From Paratinospora sagittata (taxonomy: Eukaryota > Streptophyta > Magnoliopsida > Ranunculales > Menispermaceae): DNA of 64,000 bases. Below are positions 42,900-55,137 of the stretch, piece after piece (positions within the stretch are counted from its first letter, which is position 1; every line of letters begins with the position of its first letter). The notes under the pieces are model-generated. The model was not told the DNA's origin. It searched no databases and was given only the letters and a program-made list of their open reading frames with translations. Location: assembly GCA_035771175.1 (NCBI GenBank), contig CM069596.1, forward strand, positions 10,497,001 to 10,561,000, read 5' to 3'. A program made the translations under genes and the position numbers.

Positions 42900-45165
42900 T
42901 GAAGAAGTGCGTATATATTCAGGAACAAAGATTCCTTTTAAAAGTGGTGGGAAAAGGCCCCCCAATGAACGCGAAACGGTGCCTCGGGGACTTCAACGTT
43001 GGACCTTGCGGCCGTGATTTCTAGCCGTTGGATTGCCCAGCCGAGCCCTTTTCCCTGTAAAGAAGAAAAAAAAGAAGGAAAAGTATAACTTAAAATATTA
43101 CAAAAATATTACAAAAAAAAAAAAAAAAAAAGGACCAAGGCTTCATCGATTAGATGGTACCTTGGGGCGGCAAAAAATGTAGGGCACGAAACAAAAAAAT
43201 AAGTAAGGACAACTTTTTATATTAATAAATACATAGTGTGTATGTATCTGTTTAGCTTTTAAAATAGACATCAAGTCTTTTATTCATATGTGTATGGTTA
43301 AAAAAATGAGTTACTTGCTTTTGTCTATTTTTTCCATATTATACCTATATTTTTATGTTATTTATAAAACAAAATGGGCAATAACAAAGCTCTACAACGT
43401 TTTACATATACAAACCTGAAATTCTAAAACACTAATTAAGCATTAAGATATATATAAAGTTAAATTAGCACATATATATATATATAGAATAGAATAGATT
43501 GCATATACAAAAGAGTTTTCAAAGCATAAGTTTCCCTAATTTCATGTATAGAAAATTGTGTTTTTACCCTTGATAATGGGATACCCATTTTTTCCTCTTA
43601 GTTCAGACCTGGCCCATTTAAAAAAAATGGACAAAAAATTCTTTTCAAACTCAGATTGTTTCAAAAATCTAATTGTCATACCACTTCCAACCGGGTCAGG
43701 CGATACCAAACAAACGTGTCTAAACATCAAATGTCGCTCCTAATGGTAACTTGTCCCCATGTTTTGATGAGCCTTCAACCAATTTTGTGAGGCCTTAAGA
43801 GTCCATGTGGAGTTTGTAGTGGAGTAATTGATCACGCTTTGGTCTAGTCTAAGTCTCTGGACCCTGACCCTGGACCCTTCTAGTTTGTTATTAGCATAGG
43901 TTAGCATGTCCTCCTAGTTCTCTCAAAAATTGGTTTTAGTTGTGTTTTTTTGGTGGCATATGGTATAAGGTACTTTGAGAGACCGGAATGAGAACCTTAA
44001 ACATATTCATATTTGTTTTCCTCTTAGCATTTTTTTTTTGGATGGAAAAGTGATTTTCAAAAAAAAAAAATAGAATTCTCATTCAAAGGTGAGTATATTA
44101 TTGAGAAAAAAGATGGAACATTTGAAAATAAAATCAATTTCTCTTTTATCTTACAATATTCAACAACTTGTAGTACTCGACATTCAACATCAAGTATTCC
44201 ATCAACATCAAAATGTCATTTTGATAACTTTTATAATCTATCAATGTCAGCATATCTTGTTCTCTCCAACACTCCTAACAAATGGTTACGTTTTTTGAAT
44301 TTAAAAATGGAAGTTAGCAAGTAAATATATTAAATGCAAATAGAGACTTTGTTATTAATAAAATTAATCTTAATTCTCATTTATTAATGAAAATATTCCC
44401 AATAACCTTTATAAAGAAAGAAGAAGCACAATTAAGAGAAAATTGGTATATCATGACGCAAATAAAATAAACAAAATATATATATATATATATATTTTAT
44501 TGATTAGTGCATTATAATTTGTCCTATATTATGATGCTATGGGAAACCACCAAAGGTGATAAGGTACAAACTCCACATCCACCATTAAAATCTATTAAAA
44601 TCAATGATACCACTGGGACTTATGTGTAAAAAAACATTATTTAAAGATGAAAGAGAATGTAACTACAAAAGATATTAATCGTCTAATAGAACAACATAAT
44701 TATACAAACATTTTATCTTCATTCATTAACAAATAAAGAGTCTAGTATGCATAATGAAACTAAAGTATCAAAACAATTTGTATCATCATCTCAAGTGTTA
44801 TCCAAATAAATCATTATTTCCACCTAGACATTTTTGAGTTCTTGGGAAATATTGCTGATAAAGCAATTAGAATTATCTCTATCTTTAAATCTTCCTAAAG
44901 TTCATAAGGGCAAAGCTCAAATCATTTCTTGTGTAGATGACATCAAGGACAATGTAAACCTTCTAACAATGATACTCAAAGTGACGATGACACATCCATC
45001 TCGTCACAAATATATAAAATTAAAATGTTTTGCAAAAATCCTTTAATCAAACTAAAAATTATTATTATTATAGGCTAACCTCATAGACACTTTATTAGAA
45101 GAATCATCTCACAAACAAAAAAATAAATTTGAAGGAAATTCATTTATGAATGGAATATTAATGGG
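42900..45165. other. Intergenic, AT-rich; no gene recognised
   Basis: The stretch upstream of the MUN gene includes a GC-rich proximal part (42950-43050), an A run (43116-43132), an AT microsatellite (44475-44494) and short frames (44089-44298, 44834-45046) with no recognisable motif. The latter two may be distant parts of the capsid-like relic at 45170. Confidence 0.6.
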
Positions 45166-45169
45166 TTAT

Positions 45170-45690
45170 AAGAATATCAAATTATGTCAATTTGTAATCA
45201 TATGTTAATCTATAATAATGTCTGCTCCATTTATAGAATTGACCAAGATAGTGTTACAAAAAAGAATTGTTGCTAGCTTTACTGGTCAATTACATGGCTG
45301 GTGAAATTAATTACTATTTATTTGAACATCAAAGAAATTAAATTATTATAACTCGGTTGAATTAGATGAATATGGAAACCTCATAAAAGATGAACACAAC
45401 AATTAAAAAAAAATTTTGGTTTTATCTCTTTAATAACTAATATAATCTATTATTTTATAGGCAAGATCTTAAATGTTAACGAAAAATCAAGAGAACAATC
45501 AATTAGCTTATGTTATAGAACCCTTACTGAATTTAGATGGTATAAAGATGTATTCTTAACTAAATTATTTAAGTTAACAAATTGTGATTCTTCGTATTAG
45601 AAAGAAAATTTTATTTCTGGGTTTGCCTCCTTTATTTGCTGAAAAAGTGAAACATAATTTAAGGGACGAAATAATGAAAATTTGGTGAAA
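45170..45690 (+). pseudogene. Capsid/gag-like relic, caulimovirid-type or related
   Basis: Short plus-strand stretches in different frames recall a capsid-type domain of endogenous plant pararetroviruses (florendovirus-like) or a related gag: FTGQLHGW near 45285, a FRWYKDVF segment near 45540 and FISGLPPLFAEKV near 45620. Each frame has stops, including a TAG in the last segment. No movement protein, protease or RT of such a virus was seen in the window. It is an ancient, non-functional fragment; the viral versus retrotransposon origin is not settled. Confidence 0.45.
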
Positions 45691-45841
45691 TGATATGTCG
45701 AGGAGTGCACAAAGCTGTATTCCGATCAATGATGATACAATATGATAAATCTTTAGTTTAGAATAAGCTATTTCTTTATCTTTGAAGGTATGATCAATGT
45801 AGACACTTTTTGTAATATCCCTAAGTATTTTTAAGGTAGTC

Positions 45842-46020
45842 TGTCGCAACCCCTCTCGGAGTAATGTCATGACCGGCACAGTATCTCAGATAATGTCATT
45901 ACACAACAAAACTTAAGGCACTGATAAGCCTCTACACAAAAAAATACTTAATAAACACAATATACAACCTGTATATGACAATTATAATTGAACAAAAAAT
46001 TTAAATCTATTTTTCACAAG
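45842..46020 (-). repeat. Gypsy LTR end fragment
   Basis: Read on the minus strand, GTGCCGGTCATGACATTACT then CCGAGAGGGGTTGCGACA resembles the 3' end of the solo LTR at 58706 (GTGCCGGTCATGGCGTCACC). The fragment lies just left of the large gypsy element. Its boundaries are uncertain. Confidence 0.4.
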
Positions 46021-46026
46021 AAGACA

Positions 46027-46849
46027 TGTAATACCTTAGGTTTGCACCAAAAAAAAAAAAAAAAAAGTTGAACTTTGGGCACCTTTTTGGCTATAAAAAG
46101 AGGGTTCCCCCACCCCCCTCATTTTCACACAAAACCAACTCTACTCCTCTTGTTGGAAAACTTCTCACTCTCTCTCTCTCTTTTGAGACTCTTTTCGCGG
46201 TGCAACGTGGTTCTGTTTGGGGGAAGGCGCCAGTTCTAGAATGAGTTATTATCTAAAGGTGGGGAATGAAACATAAGTTTGCGTGTCTTATAACTTTTAT
46301 TAAAGTTTACATTCATTTATCATTATGTCTACTATTAATTTACACTGCATTATTGCGTATATTGTTCATACCTGTCATAGTTATGCATGTATATTTGGAG
46401 TTCATGTATCACACTGTTACTATACCAGATTAGTGGCCAATCTAACTCAACCAAATATTGTCTTGTCCTCGGTAACTTTAAATAGTGAATGGGAGGCAAC
46501 GTGCTGCTCTAGATGATTGGTATTTAAGTAGACCTCGTGTCTCACCTCTCAAACTGGAGACTGATCTGGTTGGCCTTATTTGAATGCTATCAGCTTGTAC
46601 AAGTGATACTGAACATCCTAACTTTACACATGATGATACTGACCTGAGAAGAATCACCAGACATTGTCAAATCCTGTCTAATGTTAGTAAAGATCAGACC
46701 TGCTCATGCATTGACATCATACATAAACATCACCTAGGTACGTAGGTGGTTTATGATCCACAAAATAGTTAGAAGTAATGCTCATTATTATTGATATTTC
46801 TCTGGAGAGGGACGTACAATGAGAACTCGAGTTTACCTGGGAATAGACA
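46027..46849 (+). repeat. Gypsy 5' LTR, left part
   Basis: It starts TGTAATACCTTAGG and matches the 3' LTR from 62052 on, including a TATA box (CTATAAAAAG, 46091-46100) and a CT-rich stretch downstream. It is cut at 46849 by a solo LTR insertion and resumes at 49829. Confidence 0.93.
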
Positions 46850-49823
46850 TGTGACGCCCCGAAAATTATTTCATCTAGCCCATAACCCAATTGTATTTTG
46901 CCCAAACTCTATGTGTTGCCTTGATATGTTTGGTGTTTGTTTGATGATTGTTTAATGTTTGTATAGTTAATGCTTGATAATGTATATAAATATATGTATC
47001 ATAAATTGTATATGAGTCATGTTAAATTAAAGTTTAATGCATATGTTATTATTTATGCATGGGCTCATTAAACCATGAATTGATATGGGTTAGGATTGAT
47101 GGAATAAAAGGATAAATGAAATTGAAGATTTGGTGTATTAAATGGATTGGACATTTAAAATACATGTGGTTGGTATGGGTAGTATGAGACCAACACATGT
47201 GAAGGTTGGTGCATGAAAGTGGACAAGTGTCCAATGCCCACTTGTCTTCTTCAAGGAAGTGCTAGAATGAGTGGAGGGAACCAAGGAGAGGAAAACAAGG
47301 AGAGAATCAAGGAGAGAATCAAGGAGAGAATCAAGGAGGGAATCAAGGAAGTGCTAGAAAGAGGTGAGTGGAGAGAAAAGAAAGAAGAAGAGAAAGAAAA
47401 GAAGAGAAAGGAAAGAAGAAGAGAAAGAAGGAGAGAGTTGCAGGAGTAAGAACCCTGCGAGATTTTCATCAAAGAAGTGGATCTTTGGAATTTACGGTCA
47501 GATTGAGCTCAAATTTTGTCCGCACGTTCGTAGCTTATGGTTCTTCATTCTGGTCGGTGGAGATCTTGATCAGAGGTTTCTTTTGAGAGATCTAACCTCT
47601 CAAACGAAGCTGGCCGGAAAGTCTGAATTTCTCGCACTGTTTCGCTCAAACTTATAGATCTCCTAAATCTACCGTTAGATGGTTATAAAATTTGGATATG
47701 TAGTTTATAACTGATATTTATACATTCTGAACGGTGGAGATCGTAATTAGAAGCTTGTGCTAAGAGATATAACCTCTGAAACAAAGCTGGTCGGAATTTC
47801 TGGGTTTCTCGTTCCGTTTTGGTAAAACTTGTAGATCTCCTCAACGTACCGTTGGATGGATATCAAATTTGAGTATGTAGTTTACAACAGATATTTCTGT
47901 ATTCTGAACGGTGGAAATATTTATACGTTAATTATTTTGTGTGATATAGCCATCTGAGTTTGGGTATTTGCAGCAGGAAAGGAGAAACTGTCTGATTAGA
48001 CACTTGCTCATCAAAGATACATATCTTTTCGGTCCACCGTTGGATTGGGCTGATATTTGGACAGAAGGTTTGTTTCTTCAAAGACTTCAATCTGTACGGT
48101 TGATTTTGTGATTACATATTTCTGTTGGTAGATTGATACATCTGAACAGAATAATACATGTGAAGAATTGGTAGGGTTGTTTGTATTAGACCTACATTTA
48201 GAATATGAACTTAGACCTTTCCAAATAGCTTGCATGTCAACTATGTTGACCTAGTTGCCATTGTGGATGAACCCATGATGCAAAATCAGTGATATACATG
48301 GCTGAACATGGCGACCTAGTGTAAATCGACAATATGGCCTAAGTATGGAAAATTTCATATTTTAGGGCTTTTGATGCTTTTGGCTTAGAATCATTGAATT
48401 GATGCAACTTATGTTTAATTAAGCATGATTAGGGTTGATTATGCTACTGATTTGGTGGTTGTGACCATATCATGGGTTAGGCCTACTTGTGATCAAGTGA
48501 CCCAAATTTGGACATGTTTATGCCTAAGGAATTGAAAATCAGTATTTTTGATTAATAGAATGGTTTATGAATGAGAACTATGCATTCGAGGCCTAAGTCA
48601 TGTGATTTGAGTTGAATGATGGGATTAAATGGGATTTAGGCCTATTAATTATATGTGGGCTGATTTAGGGTTGATTTGTAATGTCTATGTAATTGAGCAT
48701 AGAAATTGATGTATGGTAGGATATTGATGTATGTTTCAGGATCTTGATTGGGTTGATTCGGTTTGGTGGTCGTGTGTGATTAAATACTCTCGCGAGGCTT
48801 GGTTGTGAGTAGGCTTCACTTATGATTATATCATTTATGTCATCATATCACTTATATATATTGTATGTTGAAAGCATGAATGTGTTCTAATGTTTTGAAT
48901 GATGCATTGATTTGAGAAAACCTTATGACTTTGGTTGGGCCCATCTATCTGGCTAATAGGGGGACTTGACCTTGTCATAGGAGGGTTTTAAGAAGGAAAT
49001 GATTGGGATCAACGGCACGGTGAAATAGACGTGGACTAGTAACCCAAGTAAACATGATTGGGATCAACGGCACGGCGAAATAGACGTGGACTAGTAACCC
49101 AAGGCATGTGGAATGTGGATCCAAATTGATAAACTTTTACTTGCATCGAACTTATTATAAATGCTTGATATCTATATGTTATGAGCTTTTAATCATGCTA
49201 CACATTGACATGCATACATGGTTTTTATTGATGAGTATTGATAGCATATTTGAATTCTATTCACTGGGCATCGTTGGCTCACCCTCATTTTCCTCTTTCA
49301 GGTCCTTCTGTCCCGAATAAGGGCAAGGGAGTAGTCATATCTTGAGGGCCTTGCCTGCGAGAGAATCCAAGTCCTCTATGTGAGTTGAGAGGCATTTTGA
49401 TTGAATTGTGTTTTATATTATGAAGTATTATATTTTGGATTATGTAATTATAATACTTACCACATTTTAGTATGGGTGAGTTGGGACTTGCTAGATAGAC
49501 CATGTGGGCACATGACGGTTTTTTTTATTTGTACCCACAATTTTGGACTTTATGTGTATGTCAATTTTTAATGGACTGTAGGAATTATGATTTTATTTAT
49601 GGTTCATTTTTATGGATTATCTCGTCTTTGATGATTAATACAGTGGGTAGTTTTGTTTAGTACCTTTTGATATTATGTCGTTGTTTGAGATAAGGCTCGT
49701 AGGGTCTCAACCACCTCACGGGAGTTGAGGAGTGGTCGGAGATGCCTACGCCGGGCGTCCCGCCCCGGCATTCCGCATGCCATTCCCTGTGGGGTTGGTG
49801 GTCCGGGGCGCGGGGTCGCCACA
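46850..49823 (+). mobile_element. Solo gypsy LTR nested in the 5' LTR
   Basis: The 2974-bp unit starts TGTGACGCCCCG and ends GGGTCGCCACA. It is flanked by AGACA (46845-46849 and 49824-49828), and the host LTR joins correctly when it is removed. It contains a 12-bp tandem repeat (AAGGAGAGAATC, about 47296-47349), imperfect 175-bp repeats (around 47557 and 47731) and a 55-bp duplication at 49001-49105. No internal gag-pol sequence is present, so it is a solo LTR left by recombination. Confidence 0.92.
49001..49105 (+). repeat. 55-bp tandem duplication in the solo LTR
   Basis: The block GATTGGGATCAACGGCACGG...TAACCCAAG occurs at 49001 and 49056, differing by only one base (GGTGAAAT versus GGCGAAAT) over about 50 bp. 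Confidence 0.95.
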
Positions 49824-49828
49824 AGACA

Positions 49829-50336
49829 TATGTACGTGAATGCAAAGCGTCGTTCTCGAGGAGGAACGTACAATAAGAACTCGACGACACCTGGAGATGG
49901 ACACCTATACGTGAACTCAGGCGACGTACAATCATGGAACCATTACAAGACGGTGTCATGCATACATACATGTTGTATTGATATGATGTGTTTATGTGAT
50001 ATTTGATTATGAAGTTTCATTTATTAATTGTTATATTCACGAACTATTTTACTTACTGGACAATAGCTCACCCCGTTGTTATCCAATTTTTCTCTGGAGA
50101 TTAGGATGGACTCGGTGGAGGTTTTTGAACCCACATTTTGTAACCTTTGTTAATTATAGGGAGATTTTGGGAGGATGTTCCCTCAATCATATTTTGTACA
50201 AAGATATATGTTGAAATTAACATAATCAGATTTGTACCCCCATTGTGTTCCATTGTACTCAGTTATTGTTATAATGCATTCGCGCCCCGTTCGTGAGTGT
50301 TTCGTCGGTTTAGGCGCGTTCGTGCGGGATGTGACA
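49829..50336 (+). repeat. Gypsy 5' LTR, right part
   Basis: It continues the 5' LTR from the nested insertion to the CA end (GGGATGTGACA), just before the primer-binding site at 50342. It matches 3' LTR positions ending at 63388. Confidence 0.93.
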
Positions 50337-50425
50337 TTTAATGGTATCAGAGCGTAAGGTCCATGGCCCGCCCAAGTCCACCAATTAGGAGAAGAAAAAT
50401 TTATATAAAATATATATATCTTTAG

Positions 50426-50428
<3 letters not shown>

Positions 50429-50472
<44 letters not shown>
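50429..50472. repeat. TA microsatellite, left of the inserted segment
   Basis: There are about 22 TA units shortly downstream of the primer-binding site. A second TA run (52721-52755) bounds the segment on the other side. Confidence 0.95.
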
Positions 50473-50473
<1 letters not shown>

Positions 50474-50625
50474 CTTGTTGCTAATGAAAAATTTGAATTC
50501 ATTGATGCCATAAATATCAAAAAGAAAAATAAAAAATATTGTCCAACGGACAAGGCATAAATATTAAAAATGTTAGAAATATATTTTGTGTATTTCACAA
50601 GTTTTATCTTCCTTTCAACAAGATA

Positions 50626-52212
50626 ATGACTTCAAGTGAAGAAACGACTTCCAGTAGTCGGGAACTGATTTCCACAAGACTTATGAAACTTTCCAAATAG
50701 GAGGTTATGACTATGAGGAGTATCGACAATAGAGATCTCCGCCTCTGACCTATCCTTCACGACAAACTCTCAAAACTGAGGTGGCTGAATATAACAAAAG
50801 TTGAGGGTTATGCCTCCTTCAACTTGGTGAAGTCATTTTACGAATCCATGAATTGCGTGAGACTTCAAGAAGATTGGAACACTCCTGTCTTGGAAACAAT
50901 GAGCAAGAGAGTAAAGATTTCCATCAGCGTCAAAACTATTTCATAACTTGTGGAAATCCCAATAAGAGACAAGATCATTAATCTACATGAACCCCAGACG
51001 AAGAGATCACAGAATCCAAGGAACAGTTGTTTAATTCCCTTGCCGACAAGCCGTACACCCAAATAACATACGCCCACCTCCCAAATAATCTCCTTAAACC
51101 ACTTCTTGCCGGCTTTGGGGAGATCGTATTCTGCAACATCTTATCGAAATTGGTGACTAGAGGATCCATGACAAGAGCTCAACTTCTTGTGCTATACTAC
51201 TTAGAAAAAGGAATCTTTGTCTCCCTACCTCATATTATCATCCAAAAAATATTGCGGGTAATTCAAAACCCTACAAAGAAGGAACTCCTCGGCTACGAAG
51301 TCTTGATCATGAGGATGCTTTGGGAGGCAAACATCAATACTTTTGATGAATCTTCGAAACAGATCACTAATGTTGTTATAGTATCCTTCATCTCAAAGAT
51401 TTTTGTCTCAATAAGAGGAGTAACCGACGAAGAAATATTTGGTGCGACTTCGGGATAAAATAGCGGAAGAATTAGAGATAACAATGGACGTTGTCAACGA
51501 AAAAGTCGGCGCAAGATTCCAATTAGGAAAGCACCAGTCAATGAATCAAACCAGAACACAACAATAGGACCCAGCCCCGAATAATGATCAAACCTATCAT
51601 CTATTCTCCAAGGATGATCTCTTTGGCAACCTAGGTCAACCACAAACAAATCAGAATGGACAGGGAGTTTTGACGAATTCACCTTCCTGGAACCTCCTAA
51701 CCCAAGGCAATACGACGTACCAAAGGTTTCCAACTCTTGAGGTACCATGTCATCCAGTTTCACAAGTTCCTGTGAACCAACCACAACAAAATTGGACGAC
51801 ACTAAACTTTGGAACACAGGATATCCCGATGAGTGCACTATTTCAAAATGTTCCGACTTAAGTATATCCAACCCTCCAAAAAGTCTCAATTAGGGAGTCT
51901 TCCTATAATCAAACCAATTACCCTCCACCTATGAGTCAACCATACGGCCAACATTTTCCACCAATGCCTACAGTCTATCCTCCACCTATGGGACAGACAA
52001 CCTACCAATCATCAATGGGACAACCAACAAGTCCATTTTACCAGTTAAATGTGATTGTATCTAGTCTTGCTCGGATGCAGGAGACCCAAAATGATTTGTT
52101 AACATGTGCGAAAGGTATGGTAGAAGAACGAACATATTTTCAACGTTCTTCTAATAGTCGTTCTGTAACTAACAAAAGGTCTAGGAGGAGCAGTAGTAGG
52201 CAGAAAAATTAG
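50626..52212 (+). pseudogene. 'Putative plant transposon protein'-like domain, degraded
   Basis: Starting MTSSEETTSSSRELIST, the frames contain FNLVKSFYESMNCVRLQED and, in 51027-51458, GSMTRAQLLVLYYLEKGIF followed by VSLPHIIIQKILRV. These resemble the conserved blocks of a domain called putative plant transposon protein in many plant proteomes. The C-terminal part is Pro/Gln/Tyr-rich (MSQPYGQHFPPMPTVYPPPM, 51931 on) and ends in a basic stretch. It has several stops. It lies between the gypsy primer-binding site and gag, between two TA tracts. Identity rests on recalled motifs. Confidence 0.5.
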
Positions 52213-52717
52213 GAATGATTACTGGCATTGTAATTATATATTTTTTATATATATAAATGAAATGTTTGTTTGAGACTATGTTTGGTGGGCCGACTTACAA
52301 CCATTCTTTCTTTTGTATCACTAACTTTGGAGTGGTATGAGACACAACAAAATTGGAAGATACTAAATAAAATATGGAAGTAAGAAAACCCACGACCTTG
52401 TGTGAAAAGAAACATCCGGGGAAAGCTGAATTACTAACATTATCAACAACTTTACACGGTATGGGACGAGTAAACTTAGACAATACTATTAGTGAACTTC
52501 TCTCCCGTCAATGTTTTATAGAGACCGTGTTCATGCAACTTAACTTGGTTGAAACCCTTATTACCAAATTCATGTGGTATGAGACATACAAATATGGATA
52601 ATAGTCGAAAAGACTAAGCAAAAGAGTTTGAATACATAAGATTACGATAAAACGTTAGATTATGATATTTACCGAGGCAAATCTTAGAACCTTTATGACT
52701 CGCATGGATTTTCAAAG

Positions 52718-52720
<3 letters not shown>

Positions 52721-52755
<35 letters not shown>
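52721..52755. repeat. TA microsatellite, right of the inserted segment
   Basis: There are about 17 TA units. With the run at 50429-50472 it brackets 2.25 kb that does not look like gypsy sequence. Confidence 0.95.
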
Positions 52756-52758
<3 letters not shown>

Positions 52759-53021
52759 CACAAAAACCAGAACCAAAACTTTTGAAATACTTGCAAAGTT
52801 TTAGACTTGTTATATAAACATTCTAACCTTGGTTTACACCATGCCAAACATACGAGGCACATAAGATTATCTGATTCCTCATTAAAAACCTTACACCATA
52901 CTTCAAAAAATAGGTGGTTTTATATTGCAGTACTCTCGAACTTATTGCTGAGAATATCATAAGATTATATTTGGCTACAGTTCCTAAATCATTGTTTTAT
53001 TTTCTCCTTTCCAGTGAGAAA

Positions 53022-53950
53022 ATGCAATCCAGGAAGAGAAGAAGGCCACATACAGTCCGTCTAGTAGAGGAGACACCTCCTGTAATTCAAAATCAGGAAC
53101 CGCAGCCTCCGAGGATAGAGCCAGCCACACATGTCACTGCCACTACGTCTGGGCTGGCAGTGCCACCTCAGCCCACATCTTTTGTCATGCCTTCGAGCAT
53201 GGAAGACTTTTTCGTCGATGAGTCAAAGAAGGCTCTCGAGGCGATGAGAGTCGAAAGATTCCACAGGCGTCCTATCAACTTGTTGGTGGAACAAATACAT
53301 GGTGGATAACGATGAAGGAAGACCCGAGGACAAATGTAGCAGACATGACATGGCAACAGTTTGAGTCATTATTCATCGACGAGTAATTTCCCAGCGCAGT
53401 GAAAAGACAGAAGTGTAAAGAGTTTGCCAGGCTATACCAGAGCAACATGACAGTCAGAGAGTATGTTGTCAAGTTGAAAGAATTATCGGTCTACTCTCTC
53501 TCCACCATTTCAACGGAGCAAGGTAAGACCGAAAAATTCTACAACGGCCTTCGTCCTGACATAAGACAAGCCCATGAGCTTTGAGCAGGAGCAGAGAATG
53601 AATAGGGAAAAATGGCCTGCAACGTTTTCCCAACAGGGCTCGCAGCAAGGCAACCAAAAGAAGCCCTACTATAATCAAAACCCAACCCTTGTTCAGAAGA
53701 ATGAGGCCACTGAACCTCCGGCTGAACCATCTAACCCTGGCCATCAGGGTTTTCGTAGTCATGGCTGAGGAGGTCATAATGAAAGGGGTGACCGTCAAAA
53801 CAACAATGGCAGGGGTGGTGGTCAGCACCACAATCAACATGGCCATCAGAACCAGCAACAGACGCCTCACCAGTATAGGCTGACTTGTTACAACTGCGGC
53901 CAGCAGGGCCATGTAAACAATGCCTACCCCCATCCTCAGCAACCACGACA
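53022..53950 (+). pseudogene. Gypsy gag, broken, zinc knuckle damaged
   Basis: The ATG at 53022 opens MQSRKRRRPHTVRLVEETPP. After a TAA at 53307 gag-like sequence continues in other frames (YQSNMTVREYVVKLKELS, 53399-53584). The zinc knuckle CYNCGQQGHVNNAY (53886-53927) has Tyr in place of its last Cys. Gag packages the RNA; this one could not. Confidence 0.82.
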
Positions 53951-54098
53951 ATCTGTTCTCGTTGTTCTAGTCCAACATGCCCTACCTGCAGCTAATGCCC
54001 AACCTAGGCAGAACTAGGGGCAATGGAACCAGGGCTGAGCGTTTGCCATCGCTCAACATCCCCTCCTAGACAACAATGTAGTCGAAGGTACATTTCTC

Positions 54099-54530
54099 TT
54101 GTTTAATACAATTATGCATGTCTTGTTCGATTTGGATCCTACGCATTCCTTTATATCTTCTGCATTGGTAAGGCATTTAGGGTTGCATCCTGAACCCACA
54201 GATATCACAATCCATGTCACATCACCATTAGGATCTGGTACTGACGTAAATTTGCAGTGTTCTCGATGTGAGCTTCGAATGTCAGAACAGATAATTTATG
54301 CAAATCTTTTTGTGATGGACATTGAAGACTTTGACATCATCCTTAGCATGGATTGGCTCACACCACTGAATGCAAAGATTGATTGTTTGAAGAAGCAAGT
54401 TCAGTTATCTTTGCCTACTGGGAGTTTGTCAAGATTCACGGAACGAGAAAATGGATACACAACTCGACTGTTGCACTTCTCAAGGCACAACTTTTTACTC
54501 TATCCCTTGGTGATGACAATGAATCACTAG
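54099..54530 (+). pseudogene. Gypsy aspartic protease, active site lost
   Basis: The segment reads VLFDLDPTHSFISSALVRHL, where the family has D-S/T-G at the active site; here it is Asp-Leu-Asp. IILSMDWLTPLNAKIDC follows, a standard block after the protease. The frame then shifts into the RT start. Confidence 0.88.
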
Positions 54531-54732
54531 TACTGTACCCTCTCGAAGTACATGATGTCCCGTTAATATCTGAATTCCCAACTATTTTTCTAAATGACCT
54601 TCCTGGACTACCTCCGATTAGGGAATTCAATTTTGAGATCAAACTCATACTTGGGACCGGGCCTATCTCAATTCCACCATACAGAATGTCCAACATCGAG
54701 CTGGTTGAGTTGGACAAGCAACTGAAGGAATT
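54383..54732 (+). pseudogene. Gypsy RT, N-terminal part
   Basis: The frame holds DLPGLPPIREFNFEIKLILG and TGPISIPPYRMSNIELVELD, then KQLKEF, where it is cut by the solo LTR at 54733. The RT continues at 58707 with [11 protein letters not shown]. Confidence 0.88.
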
Positions 54733-55137
54733 TGTAACGCCGTACCTTAAGATGATGTCATTTTGACCCTTAGAGTACCCGTATACGTATATAATGCTCG
54801 ACGGGTGTTGGTTCGAATGTTTTTCCATGAATTTTCAGAATGATCGGAGGCCCGTTTGACATCCAAACGTGTCGAAAACAGTGTTTTGGATCAGTGGAGC
54901 TCGCTCCAGGGAGAAAATTTTTTTTGTCCCCGATTACATCAATGGCTTGATCTCTTAGATCCGTGCTCCAATTCAGCTGACATTTTGTCAGATTATTCTT
55001 CTCTGATAAGTCTTCATTATGAACAATGAAGATCTTGATCAGAGTTGTTTACTGTGAGTTATAAGGCTCCAAATACAGTTTCATGGATTTATAGATTTTC
55101 TTGAGCAATTTTGATCAAATGGCTAGATCTCAAAATC

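Noticed and set aside
47213..47472. Lys/Glu-rich frame and its Ser/Leu-rich reverse
   Set aside because: They cover purine-rich simple repeats inside the solo LTR.
46022..49828. Treating the 4.3-kb segment as one long LTR
   Set aside because: Comparison with the 1.34-kb 3' LTR shows a 2974-bp insertion with its own AGACA duplication.
51494..51889. 131-codon minus-strand frame
   Set aside because: It is opposite the degraded transposon-protein-like segment, which has the recognisable motifs.
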